Part shown: positions 37,611 to 45,651 of the stretch, in pieces
Layout of the letters: each line of letters begins with the position of its first letter
Position numbering within the stretch: the first letter of the stretch is position 1
From: DATFQI01 sp963831105
Lineage (GTDB): Bacteria > Actinomycetota > Thermoleophilia > Solirubrobacterales > Solirubrobacteraceae
Reading direction: 5' to 3'
Assembly: GCA_963831105.1 (NCBI GenBank)
Contig: CAWHOS010000003.1
Coordinates: forward strand, 1,116,001 to 1,180,000
Length of the DNA: 64,000 bases
Made by a program: the position numbers and the translations under genes
Notes under the pieces: generated by a model
Databases searched by the model: none
What the model saw: the letters and a program-made list of their open reading frames with translations, nothing else
Told to the model about the DNA's origin: nothing

Positions 37611-38336
37611 TCAGCAGATCACCTGCAGGTGGAAGTCGCGGCCGGCGCCGCCGCCCGCGTTGTTGGGCTCGTCGACGAGCACCTGCGTCGGCTGCTGGCC
37701 GATCGTGGCGCCGAAGCCGCCGACGTCGCTCGAAGCGCCCACGGCCCCTGCCGTGAACGAGCACTTCGAGACGTCCTTGTTGAACGTCACGGTGTAGGTG
37801 TTCTCCGCCACGTTGGACTTCGCCGAGGCGGTCGCGCCGCGGCCGGCCACGAACGTGCCGTCGGCCTTCACCGACGCGAACGCGATGTCGCCCGCGGAGG
37901 CGAACTCCTCGGCGGACTTGCCGTCGACCTTGTCGGCGTCGAGGTTGGCGACCTTGCCCGTGGCGTTCGTCGTGAACGGCGGGGCGGTGGTGTCGCCGAC
38001 CTGGATGAAGCCGGCCTCCTTGCCGACGGTCGCGAACTCGAAGGCGCGGCCGCCCTTGAGGTTGTTCGCGCGCACGCACGGCTCCTTGCCGGCGGAGGAG
38101 CGGCAGCCGTAGATGGCGCCGCCGCCCTCGCCGTCGCGCTTGTTGGACTGGCGCGTGCCGTAGGAGCCGTTGCTGGCGATGATCTGGGTCTCGCGCGTGA
38201 GCGAGCCGCTGCTCGGATTGCGCTTGCCGAGCTTGGCGTCGCGGCCCTCGCCGAAGCCGACGGCGGCCGAGGGGATGCCGATCGCGAGGATCAGCGCGGT
38301 TGCGACCACGTACAGGCCGGGTGAACGTCGCTTCAA
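37611..38336 (-). CDS. secreted protein of unknown function with TTG start
   Basis: 241 residues. TTG at 38336 is chosen because ggagg lies 5 nt upstream and the product then begins with a normal signal (KRRSPGLYVVATALILAIGIPSAAVG). The longer frame to 38438 would run through two hairpins. The mature part holds DADKVDGKSAEEFA, a motif recurring in Thermoleophilia secreted proteins, and a C-terminal beta domain with two Cys pairs (YGCRSSAG, EPCVRAN; SKCSFTAG, QVIC). It may be a fibre- or collagen-like surface protein by analogy, but this is a guess. Confidence 0.7.
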   Translation of the reverse strand: MKRRSPGLYVVATALILAIGIPSAAVGFGEGRDAKLGKRNPSSGSLTRETQIIASNGSYGTRQSNKRDGEGGGAIYGCRSSAGKEPCVRANNLKGGRAFEFATVGKEAGFIQVGDTTAPPFTTNATGKVANLDADKVDGKSAEEFASAGDIAFASVKADGTFVAGRGATASAKSNVAENTYTVTFNKDVSKCSFTAGAVGASSDVGGFGATIGQQPTQVLVDEPNNAGGGAGRDFHLQVIC

Positions 38337-38383
38337 GGGTGCCTCCCTGGAGAGTGGGTCCGTTCTTCTCCCCCTTGCGACAC

Positions 38384-38400
38384 CCGGAACCCCGTTCCGG
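38384..38400 (-). promoter_or_regulatory. 7-bp inverted repeat upstream of the TTG-start gene
   Basis: ccggaac - ccc - gttccgg is perfect over 7 bp and lies 48 bp upstream of the TTG at 38336. A loop of three bases and no T-tract favour an operator or a leader hairpin rather than a terminator. The palindromic form is also compatible with a dimeric repressor site. Confidence 0.35.
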
Positions 38401-38405
38401 TTGCG

Positions 38406-38438
38406 GTGCAAGAACGGTGCCTGACACCTTTCTTGCAC
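38406..38438 (-). terminator. 33-bp hairpin with ggtgcctgacacc core, after the 2-oxoglutarate dehydrogenase locus
   Basis: gtgcaagaa-c-ggtg-cctga-cacc-t-ttcttgcac: 13 paired positions with a single c/t mismatch and a 5-nt loop. It starts 38 bp after the stop of the E1 gene (38476) and should end that transcript. The ggtgcctgacacc core looks like a dispersed palindrome rather than an ordinary terminator. Confidence 0.65.
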
Positions 38439-38475
38439 GCGCCGCGCGAGCGGGTGTCCGACCCCGGACCTGCGC

Positions 38476-41172
38476 CTAGCGCTCGCCCGGCTGCTTGACC
38501 GGGTTGACCGAGACCGGGATCGAGAGATCCAGCGCGGTGCGGATGATGCGGTTCTGCTCCATGGTGTGCGCGGCCGGGTAGCCCTCGCCCGGGCTGGCGC
38601 GCTCGGGGCGCCCGACGTAGCCGAACTCGAGCTGGCTCGGCAGCAGCTGCAGCAGGCGCGGCGACATGTGCGCGCGGGCGCCCATGTTGCGCGGCTCCTC
38701 CTGGGCCCAGACGACCTCGCGGAGGTTCGGGTAGCGCTCGACCTCCTCCATGATCTGCTCCTGCGGGAACGGATAGAGCAGCTCGACGCGCGAGATCGCC
38801 ACGCGCTCGTTGTTCTCGCGCGTCGCGTGGCCCTTGAGGTCGTAGTAGACCTTGCCGGTGCAGAGCACGAGGCGCTCGACCTTGGACTCGTCGATGCGCG
38901 GCTCCGGCAGCACGGGGAAGAAGCGCGCCTCGGACAGGTGCTCGATCCGCGAGGTCGCCTGCGGCAGGCGCAGCAGCGACTTCGGGGTCATGATCACGAG
39001 CGGGCGCTGCTTGGCCACGCGCGCCTGGCGGCGCAGCAGGTGGAAGTACTGCGCCGGCGTGGTGAGGTTCGCGACGCGGATGTTGCCCTCGGCCGCGAGC
39101 GTCAGGAACCGCTCGAGCCGCGCCGAGGAGTGCTCGGGGCCGGAGCCCTCGTAGCCGTGCGGCAGCAGCAGCGTCAGGCGCGTCGTCTGGCCCCACTTGG
39201 CCAGTGCGGAGACGATGAACTGGTCGACGATGACCTGCGCCGAGTTGACGAAGTCGCCGAACTGGGCCTCCCACAGCACGAGCGTCTCCGGCGCCTCCAT
39301 CGAGTAGCCGTACTCGAAGCCCATGCAGGCGATCTCCGACAGCGGCGAGTTGTGCAGCTCCATCGGCGCGAGCGCGCCGGCCAGCGACTGGATCGGCGAC
39401 ACGCGCTGGCCCGTCTTGGCGTCGTGGAGCACCAGGTGGCGCTGGGAGAACGTGCCGCGCTCGACGTCCTGGCCGGTGAGCCGGACGGGCGTGCCCTCGG
39501 TCAGCAGCGACGCGTAGGCGAGGCTCTCGGCCTGCGCCCAGTCGATGCCGCCGTCGGGGCCGACCGCCTCGCGCCGGCGCTCGAGCTGCTTGAGCAGCTT
39601 CGGGTGGATCGTGAAGCCGTCGGGGACCCGCAGCAGCTCGTCGTTGAGCGAGATCAGCCGCTCGGCGGAGACCGCGGTCTTGACCTCCGGGGAGGGCGAG
39701 CGGTCGAGCTCGTAGCCGCCCGTGGGCTGCTCCGCGTCGGTGGCGGCCAGCTCCTCCTTGAGCTCGCGGTGGCGGGCCGAGAGGCCGTCCCAGATCTCCT
39801 GGGCGAGCGCGTCGGCCTCCTCCTTGGTCATCACGCCGCGCTCGACGAGCTCGCTGGCGTAGATCTCGCGGACCGAGGACTTCTTCTTGATCTTGCCCGC
39901 CATCTCGGGCTGCGTGTAGGCGGGCTCGTCGGCCTCGTTGTGGCCGTAGCGGCGGTAGCCGATCAGGTCGATCACGACGTCGTGGCCGAACTCCTGGCGG
40001 AACGCGAACGCGAGCCGCACGGCGGAGATGCAGGCCGTCACGTCGTCGGCGTTGACGTGGATGATCGGGACGTCGAAGCCCTTCGCGAGGTCCGAGGCCC
40101 AGCGCGTGGAGCGGGCGTCGTCGGGGTCCGTCGTGAAGCCGACCTGGTTGTTCTGGATCAGGTGCAGCGAGCCGCCGACGGTGTAGCCGTCGAGCGCCTG
40201 CAGGTTGAAGGTCTCGGCCACGACGCCCTGGCCGGGGAAGGCCGCGTCGCCGTGCAGGATGATCGGGATCGCGGCGTTGACGTCCAGGTGCGCGTGCGGG
40301 CCCTGGCGGGTCGTCTGGACCGCGCGCGTGGCGCCCGCGACGACCGGCGAGACGTACTCGAGGTGGCTCGGGTTGGACTCGAGCCGGACGATGATCGAGC
40401 GGTCGTCGGGCAGCTGGTAGGTGCCCTGGGCGCCGTGGTGGTACTTGACGTCGCCGGTGCCGCCCTGCGGGATCGTGGTCACGGCCTCGATCGAGGAGGC
40501 GCCCTCGAACTCGCGGAAGATCGTCTCGTACGCGCGCCCGAGGTTGTGGGCGAGCACGTTGAGCCGGCCGCGGTGCGCCATGCCGATCACGACCTCGCGC
40601 GCGCTGTTGGCGGCGGCGAGCTGGATCATCTCGTCGAGCATCGGGACCGTCATGTCCAGGCCCTCGATCGAGAACTGCTTCTGGCCCAGGTAGGCCTTGT
40701 GCATGAAGCGTTCCATCGAGTCGACCTGGGTGAGGCGGCGCAGCAGCGCCTTCTCCTCCTGGTTGGTCAGCGGCGAGCGGAACGAGCCCGACTCGATCTT
40801 CTCCCGCAGCCAGGTGCGCTGGCGGTGCGAGGCGATGTGCTCGATCTCGTAGGCGATCGTGCCGCAGTAGGTCTCGCGCAGGTGCGGCAGCGCCTCGGCC
40901 AGCGTCGCGCCCGGCACGTGGGTGCGCAGGATCCGCGCGGGGATCCGCTCCATGATCGTCTGGGTGAGGCCGAGCGGCTCGGGGTCGAGCGCCGGATCGC
41001 CCTCGGGCTCGGTGCCGAGCGGGTCGAGCTTGGCCGCGAGGTGGCCGTGCATGCGGTGCGCCTTCAGCAGCGAGACCGCGGCCTGCACGGCCTGCAGCAT
41101 CGTCTCGTCGGCCATGCCGCCGACGTCGGACTTGCGCCGCGCGGGCTCGCCCGTGCTCTCGACCGCGGGCAC
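38476..41172 (-). CDS. 2-oxoglutarate dehydrogenase E1 part (Kgd/OdhA type)
   Basis: As an open frame it starts at GTG 41172 and gives 898 residues. It is the thiamine-diphosphate E1 component: the start MADETMLQAVQAAVSLLKAHRMHGHLAAKLDPLG matches the linker that follows the E2 core in mycobacterial Kgd. Then come GMAHRGRLNVLAHNLGR, the ThDP/Mg region GDAAFPGQGVVAETFNLQ...NNQVGFTTDP, and the C-terminal EAQFGDFVNSAQVIVDQF. It decarboxylates 2-oxoglutarate and succinylates lipoyl groups. Most likely not a separate protein: one missing G in the run 41186-41188 would join it in frame to the E2 part upstream (AAPPPRPVPAVEST). Confidence 0.9.
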   Translation of the reverse strand: MPAVESTGEPARRKSDVGGMADETMLQAVQAAVSLLKAHRMHGHLAAKLDPLGTEPEGDPALDPEPLGLTQTIMERIPARILRTHVPGATLAEALPHLRETYCGTIAYEIEHIASHRQRTWLREKIESGSFRSPLTNQEEKALLRRLTQVDSMERFMHKAYLGQKQFSIEGLDMTVPMLDEMIQLAAANSAREVVIGMAHRGRLNVLAHNLGRAYETIFREFEGASSIEAVTTIPQGGTGDVKYHHGAQGTYQLPDDRSIIVRLESNPSHLEYVSPVVAGATRAVQTTRQGPHAHLDVNAAIPIILHGDAAFPGQGVVAETFNLQALDGYTVGGSLHLIQNNQVGFTTDPDDARSTRWASDLAKGFDVPIIHVNADDVTACISAVRLAFAFRQEFGHDVVIDLIGYRRYGHNEADEPAYTQPEMAGKIKKKSSVREIYASELVERGVMTKEEADALAQEIWDGLSARHRELKEELAATDAEQPTGGYELDRSPSPEVKTAVSAERLISLNDELLRVPDGFTIHPKLLKQLERRREAVGPDGGIDWAQAESLAYASLLTEGTPVRLTGQDVERGTFSQRHLVLHDAKTGQRVSPIQSLAGALAPMELHNSPLSEIACMGFEYGYSMEAPETLVLWEAQFGDFVNSAQVIVDQFIVSALAKWGQTTRLTLLLPHGYEGSGPEHSSARLERFLTLAAEGNIRVANLTTPAQYFHLLRRQARVAKQRPLVIMTPKSLLRLPQATSRIEHLSEARFFPVLPEPRIDESKVERLVLCTGKVYYDLKGHATRENNERVAISRVELLYPFPQEQIMEEVERYPNLREVVWAQEEPRNMGARAHMSPRLLQLLPSQLEFGYVGRPERASPGEGYPAAHTMEQNRIIRTALDLSIPVSVNPVKQPGER

Positions 41173-42125
41173 CGGCCGCGGCGGCGGGCTGCGGCGGCTG
41201 CGGCGCCGGGCCCGAGCGTGGCGCCGAGCTGCTCGAAGACGGTCTCGTAGAAGCCGTGCTCGCCCTGCAGGTAGGCCTCGACGACCTGCAGGAACTGGCC
41301 GGACTCGGCGCCCTGGATGACCCGGTGGTCGTAGGTCGAGGTCATCGTCATCACCTTCTCGGCGCCGATCGAGGCCCCGATGGCGCCGAGGCCGACGGGG
41401 TAGGCGATCGAGCCGGTGGCGACGATCGTGCCCTGGCCGTTCATCAGCCGCGGCACGGAGGCGACGGTGCCGATGCCGCCCGGGTTGGTGAGCGAGACGT
41501 TGGCGCCCTGGAGGTCGTCGGCCGTGAGCTTGTTCTCGCGGGCCCGCGCGATCAGGTCGTTGAAGGCGTCGAGGAACTGCGGGAACGTCAGCCGGCCGGC
41601 GTCGCGGATGACGGGCACCATCAGGGTGCGCCCGCCGCCCTTCTTCTCGACGTCGACGGCGATGCCGAGGTTGACCTGGCCGGTGTCGATGACGTGCGGC
41701 TTGCCCTCGATCTCGGCGAAGGCGTTGGTCATCACGGGCATCTGCTCGGTCGCCGCGCGCGCGATCGCGTAGGCGATCAGGTGCGTGAAGGAGACCTTCT
41801 TGCCGGCCTCCTTGAGCTGCTTGCGGCGCCCGTCGAGCGTCGTGACGGCGATCGTGCGGAACGAGGTCGCGGTCGGGATCGAGCGCGACTCGTCCATGTA
41901 ACGGGCGAGCATCGCGCCGGCGCCCTTGAGCAGCTTCGCCGAGTCGTCCTTGGCCGGCGCGGCCGCGGCTCCGTTCTCGGAGGCGGCGAGGACGTCGGCC
42001 TTGGAGATGCGCCCGGCGGGGCCGGAGCCCTTGACCGCGTTGAGGTCGACGCCGTGGGCGGCGGCGACGCGGGCCGCGACGGGGGTGACCTTGGCGCCCT
42101 CGGGGATCGAAGCGGTGCCGGCGTC
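41064..42125 (-). CDS. E2 part: subunit-binding domain plus succinyltransferase core, frame-shifted from its neighbours
   Basis: This stretch codes in its own frame. First a peripheral subunit-binding domain (VTPVAARVAAAHGVDLNAVKGSGPAGRISKADVL pattern, about 42095-41990), then the acyltransferase core from MLARYMDESRSIPTAT, with the catalytic TYDHRVIQGA (His and Asp). Conserved LGIAVDVEKKGG and FTHLIAYAIARA are present. There is no start codon before the subunit-binding domain. The last 40 codons before the stop at 41064 are Arg-rich nonsense that overlaps E1. Removing one G from the run 42138-42141 links it to the lipoyl domains; adding one at 41186-41188 links it to E1. Confidence 0.85.
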   Translation of the reverse strand, partial: DAGTASIPEGAKVTPVAARVAAAHGVDLNAVKGSGPAGRISKADVLAASENGAAAAPAKDDSAKLLKGAGAMLARYMDESRSIPTATSFRTIAVTTLDGRRKQLKEAGKKVSFTHLIAYAIARAATEQMPVMTNAFAEIEGKPHVIDTGQVNLGIAVDVEKKGGGRTLMVPVIRDAGRLTFPQFLDAFNDLIARARENKLTADDLQGANVSLTNPGGIGTVASVPRLMNGQGTIVATGSIAYPVGLGAIGASIGAEKVMTMTSTYDHRVIQGAESGQFLQVVEAYLQGEHGFYETVFEQLGATLGPGAAAAAARRRGRCPRSRARASPRGASPTSAAWPTRRCCRPCRPRSRC

Positions 42126-42756
42126 ACCCGCGGGCGCGGGGAGCCGACGTCGGCTCAGGAGCCGGCGTGGCTGCGGCCTTCGGGGCCCCCGCGCCGGCGG
42201 TCATCCGCGCGAGGACCTGGCCGACCGTGACGGTCTCGCCGGCCTCGGCGAGGATCTCGGTGATCGTGCCGCTCGCGGGAGCGGGCATCTCGGCGTCGAC
42301 CTTGTCCGTGGAGATCTCGACGATCGTCTCGTCGACCTCGACGCTGTCGCCGACGGCCTTGGCCCACTCGAGGATCGTGCCCTCGGAGACCGACTCGCCC
42401 ATCTGCGGCATCACGATGTCGAGCGGCTTGGCCTCGGCCTCCGGCTCGGCGGCGGGCGCCTCCTCGGCGGGCGCCTCGTCTGCTGCCGCGGCGGGCCCCG
42501 CGCCGTTGGTGGGCGCGATCTCGGCGAGGACGGCGCCGACGTCGACGGTGTCGCCCTCGGCGAAGTGGATCTTCACGACGGTTCCGGAGGCCGGGGCGGG
42601 GACCTCGGCGTCGACCTTGTCGGTCGAGATCTCGACGAGCGTCTCGTCCTCGGCGATCGTGTCGCCCTCCTGCTTGTGCCACTCCAGGATGGTGCCGTCG
42701 GAGACCGACTCACCCATCGCCGGCATGGCCACTTCCACCGTCGTGTTGACCGCCAT
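42124..42756 (-). CDS. two lipoyl domains of the E2 part (SucB N-terminus)
   Basis: 210 residues. Two lipoyl domains in tandem with near-identical lipoylation loops EISTDKVDAE (Lys47 and Lys152), each preceded by MGESVSDGTILEW or MGESVSEGTILEW. A Pro/Ala/Glu-rich flexible linker separates them. Alone it lacks any catalytic core. The frame ends at TGA (42124-42126) in a Pro/Ala linker, immediately before coding for the subunit-binding domain in the +1 frame. The TGA arises only because of one extra G in the run at 42138-42141. In frame it is the same as E1, so the two shifts cancel. Confidence 0.88.
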   Translation of the reverse strand: MAVNTTVEVAMPAMGESVSDGTILEWHKQEGDTIAEDETLVEISTDKVDAEVPAPASGTVVKIHFAEGDTVDVGAVLAEIAPTNGAGPAAAADEAPAEEAPAAEPEAEAKPLDIVMPQMGESVSEGTILEWAKAVGDSVEVDETIVEISTDKVDAEMPAPASGTITEILAEAGETVTVGQVLARMTAGAGAPKAAATPAPEPTSAPRARG

Positions 42757-42763
42757 GTCTCGC

Positions 42764-43069
42764 TCAGACCATACCGCGTTCCGGCACGGCTTCCTGCCTG
42801 CGTACGCGGTGTTCGTGATAGACGAATCCGGCGCTGCCCGCGAACGGGCCGAGGCCGCCGATGACGACGACCGTCACGGCGAGCCAGAGGGGCACCACGC
42901 GCCGCCGCACGGCGGCGATGCAGAGCAGCGAGATGAGGATCCAGCCGAGGCCGTGCGCCCAGCCGAAGTAGAGCTTCGCCGGCTCGTTAAGAATCGCAAG
43001 CACGAGCAGCGTCAGATAGATGGCCGAGTGGGCGAACGAGAGGTACTTCAGCCGGGTGAACGTGATCAC
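42764..43069 (-). CDS. DUF3817 family membrane protein
   Basis: 101 residues from GTG at 43069, overlapping the NUDIX stop (GTGA). Three membrane segments in the DUF3817 pattern: FTRLKYLSFAHSAIYLTLL, then YFGWAHGLGWILISLLCIAAV, then a third segment near WLAVTVVVIGGLGPFAGSAGF. The WAHG motif is typical. These proteins are small integral membrane proteins without a known function. It lies 7 bp upstream of the lipoyl-domain start, so it may be transcribed with the 2-oxoglutarate dehydrogenase locus. Confidence 0.8.
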   Translation of the reverse strand: MITFTRLKYLSFAHSAIYLTLLVLAILNEPAKLYFGWAHGLGWILISLLCIAAVRRRVVPLWLAVTVVVIGGLGPFAGSAGFVYHEHRVRRQEAVPERGMV

Positions 43070-43717
43070 GGCTCGAGCAGCCTCGCCATGTGGCGCAGCG
43101 TGCCGTCGGCCTCGTCGGGCCAGGCGTCGACGTCGCGCGGCCACCACGCGTGCGCGTCGTGCTCGGCGTCGGGCGTCACGACCGCGCCGGGCGGCAGCCA
43201 CGCCTGACCGATCAGCATCACCATCCGGTTCGGGAGGCACACCAGCGCCTCGACCCGGTCGCGCTCGGGCTCGCACCGACCACTCCTCGGCGAGCTCGCG
43301 CGTGAGCGTCTCGGTCGGGTCCTCGCCGACCTCGACCGCCCCGCCGGCGCCGAGCGCCCAGCGGCCGGCCCAGCTCGCGACCCACGGGGCGCGGCGCCCG
43401 GCGAGCCAGCGGCCGGCGCTGTCGCGCACCACGCACAGCGCCGCCAGCGACGCCGACGCGTCCTCGCGCACGAGCCGCAGCGACCAGCGCATCGGCTGCA
43501 GGTCCATCCGCAGGCCCTCGTCCGTCTGCGCGAAGCCGGCCAGGCGCGCGGCCAGCCCGTCGTGCGAGGGCGAGCCGCGGTCGGCCAGCGTGGCGATCGC
43601 GCGGTCGGCCGCGGCCGTGCGCTCCGGGCTCGGCTCGAACGGCTCGTCGCTCCAGCACGCCGCCACCTGGCCGGTCTGCCAGGGTCCGCGGGCGAGGATG
43701 CCGGGCGTCAGGGACAC
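43066..43717 (-). pseudogene. NUDIX hydrolase with an apparent +1 frameshift
   Basis: From GTG at 43717 the frame gives LTPGILARGPWQTGQ and then a NUDIX box, GAVEVGEDPTETLTRELAEEW. After WSV (about 43274) the frame becomes Arg-rich nonsense that runs on into DUF3817. Dropping one base at about 43273 restores EPERDRVEALVCLPNRM...HAWWPRDVDAWP...RHMARLLEP and a TGA that overlaps the DUF3817 start. The total of 652 bp is 3n+1, fitting one extra base. NUDIX enzymes hydrolyse nucleoside diphosphate derivatives; the substrate is unknown. Sequencing error or real loss cannot be separated here. Confidence 0.75.
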
Positions 43718-43732
43718 TCGACACTGAGGGTA

Positions 43733-45280
43733 ATGAGCGGACGGCGACGCAAGCACTGGGGCTGGGGCCACGAGGGCGAGCAGCCGGGCGAGGGCGAGCT
43801 GCGCGAGGCGGCGGCCGGGCTGGCCGCGCACCTCGGGTTCGGCTCGGCGGACGTCGAGCTGCCCGCGCCCGTCGAGCTGCCGCCGGCGGGCGCCGAGGTC
43901 CCGGCCGCGCTGCGCCGGCTCGTCGTCCAGGACGACCACGCTCGTGCCCTGCACGCGCACGGCGCCTCCTACGGCGACGTGGTGCGCGCGTTCCGCGGGC
44001 GCTTCGAGCACGCGCCCGACGCCGTCGCGCTCCCTCGCACGGAGGAGGAGCTCGCGCGTGTGCTCGAGTGGTGCGCGGACGCGCGGCTCGCCGTCACGCC
44101 CTACGGCGGCGGCACGAGCGTGGTCGGCGGCGTCGACCCCGTCCGCGGCCCGCACGAGGGCGCGGTCTCCGTCGACCTCTCGCGGCTCGACCGCGTGCTC
44201 GAGGTCGACGACGTCTCGCGCGCGGCGCTGATCGAGGCGGGGGCCGCCGGCCCGCGGCTCGAGTCGCAGCTCGCGGAGCACGGCCTGACGCTGCGCTTCT
44301 TCCCGCAGTCGTTCGAGCTCTCGACCCTCGGCGGCTGGATCGCCACCCGCGCCGCGGGCCATTTCGCGACGGGCCCGACCCACATCGACGACCTCGTCGA
44401 GTCCGTGCGGGCGGTGACCGCCGGCGGCGACGTGTGGGAGTCGCGGCGGCTGCCGGGCTCGGGCGCCGGGCCGTCGCCGGACCGGATGCTGCTGGGCTCG
44501 GAGGGCACGCTCGCGATCGTCACGCGCGCATGGGTCCGCGTGCGCCCGAAGCCGTCGGAGCGGCGCTCGGCGTCGGTGACGTTCCCGTCGTTCGGGGCCG
44601 GCTGCGAGGCCGTGCGGGCGATCGTGCAGTCGGGCCTGCGGCCCGCCAACTGCCGGCTCGTATCGGCGCGCGAGGCGGCGCTGACGTTCGCGGGCACGGA
44701 GGACCTGCTGGTGCTGGGGTTCGAGGAGGAGGCGGGCGTGGCGGGCTTCGACGCGGCCGTCTCGCTGTGCACCGCGAACGGCGGCAAGGTCGACGAAGGC
44801 CGCGGCGGGGGATCGACCGCCTGGCGGGACGCGTTCCTGCGCGCGCCGTACCTGCGCGACACGTTCGTGGCGATGGGCGTGCTGTCGGAGACGTTCGAGA
44901 CCGCGATCACGTGGGACCGCCTGCCCGCGCTGGTGGATTCGGTGAGCGGCGCCGTCACTGAGTCGCTCGGGGGCGCCGGCTCGGTCACGTGCCGGCTCAC
45001 GCACGCCTACCCCGACGGCGCGGCGCCCTACTTCACGGTCCTGGCGCCGGCCGACCGCGGCGAGGAGGAGGCCCAGTGGGCGGCGATCAAGGCCGTCGCG
45101 GGCGACGCCGTGCTGGCGGCCGGAGGCACGATCACCCACCACCACGCGGTCGGCCGCGACCACCGCCGCTGGTACGACGCGCAGCGCCCCGAGCCGTTCG
45201 CGACCGCCTGGCGCGCCGCGAAGGCGGCCCTCGACCCGGATGGCCGGCTCAACCCGGGGGTACTCTGGGAGCAGGCATGA
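43733..45280 (+). CDS. FAD-binding oxidase, alkyldihydroxyacetone-phosphate synthase-like
   Basis: 515 residues from ATG at 43733. The N-terminal FAD domain of the vanillyl-alcohol-oxidase group is seen in PRTEEELARVLEWCADARLAVTPYGGGTSVVGG and FFPQSFELSTLGGWIATRAAG, with MLLGSEGTLAIVTRAWVRV closing it. The C-terminal domain contains GTITHHHAVGRDHRRW, the His-rich motif of the AGPS (ether-lipid) branch. AGPS replaces an acyl chain on dihydroxyacetone phosphate by a fatty alcohol. Whether this bacterium makes ether lipids is not shown here; related oxidases act on lactate or glycolate. Confidence 0.88.
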   Translation: MSGRRRKHWGWGHEGEQPGEGELREAAAGLAAHLGFGSADVELPAPVELPPAGAEVPAALRRLVVQDDHARALHAHGASYGDVVRAFRGRFEHAPDAVALPRTEEELARVLEWCADARLAVTPYGGGTSVVGGVDPVRGPHEGAVSVDLSRLDRVLEVDDVSRAALIEAGAAGPRLESQLAEHGLTLRFFPQSFELSTLGGWIATRAAGHFATGPTHIDDLVESVRAVTAGGDVWESRRLPGSGAGPSPDRMLLGSEGTLAIVTRAWVRVRPKPSERRSASVTFPSFGAGCEAVRAIVQSGLRPANCRLVSAREAALTFAGTEDLLVLGFEEEAGVAGFDAAVSLCTANGGKVDEGRGGGSTAWRDAFLRAPYLRDTFVAMGVLSETFETAITWDRLPALVDSVSGAVTESLGGAGSVTCRLTHAYPDGAAPYFTVLAPADRGEEEAQWAAIKAVAGDAVLAAGGTITHHHAVGRDHRRWYDAQRPEPFATAWRAAKAALDPDGRLNPGVLWEQA

Positions 45281-45609
45281 GCATCGACGCGTCCGCCAAG
45301 AACATGCAGGCCGTCTGCAAGGCCAAGGAGCACCACGACAAGACCTGCCCGTGGGGCGGCAAGGGCACCCACGTCCACCTGTCCTGGTTCGACATCGAGC
45401 GCATGGGCTGGGAGGAGGGCGACGTCATCTGCGGCCTCGTGGTCGTCGGCGACGAGCGCGTCTCCACCGGGATGATGCGCGTCACCTGCGACGCCGAGCC
45501 CGACGACGACCGCTTCGAGGAAGAGGCCGAGGACGAGGTGGTCGAGGCCGTCGCTGACCGCGAGCTCGTCACGGTCACGCCCCAGAGCGAGCCCGACGGG
45601 CCGCGCTGA
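45277..45609 (+). CDS. small conserved hypothetical protein
   Basis: 110 residues, ATG at 45277 overlapping the flavoenzyme stop (ATGA). It begins SIDASAKNMQAVCKAKEHHD and has KTCPWGGKGTHVHLSWFDIERMGW, then a strand region (EEGDVICGLVVVGDERV) and MMRVTCDAE. The last 35 residues are acidic (EEEAEDEVVEAV). Three Cys and several His in the first 35 residues could bind a metal. It is not a known family to me. Coupling to the flavoenzyme suggests a common task. Confidence 0.65.
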   Translation: MSIDASAKNMQAVCKAKEHHDKTCPWGGKGTHVHLSWFDIERMGWEEGDVICGLVVVGDERVSTGMMRVTCDAEPDDDRFEEEAEDEVVEAVADRELVTVTPQSEPDGPR

Positions 45610-45651
45610 CCCGGATTGCCGGGGCCGCTGCGCCCTGGGATGGTCATCGCG

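Larger units (their letters stand above)
38476..42756 (-). other. reconstructed locus: lipoyl-lipoyl-PSBD-E2-E1 fusion, about 1,426 residues
   Basis: The whole span is 4,281 bp, exactly 1,427 codons including the stop, and the two outer parts share one frame. Undoing one inserted and one deleted base in two G/C runs gives a single uninterrupted protein with two lipoyl domains, a subunit-binding domain, E2 core and E1. Mycobacterial Kgd and corynebacterial OdhA have E2 core plus E1 but lack lipoyl and subunit-binding domains, so this would be a more complete fusion. Separate genes with true frameshifts remain possible. Confidence 0.65.

Noticed and set aside
38566..41250. 894-residue plus-strand frame opposite the E1 gene
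   Set aside because: It is Val/Arg/Ala/Leu-rich without any domain, and is the mirror of strongly coding E1 sequence in G+C-rich DNA.
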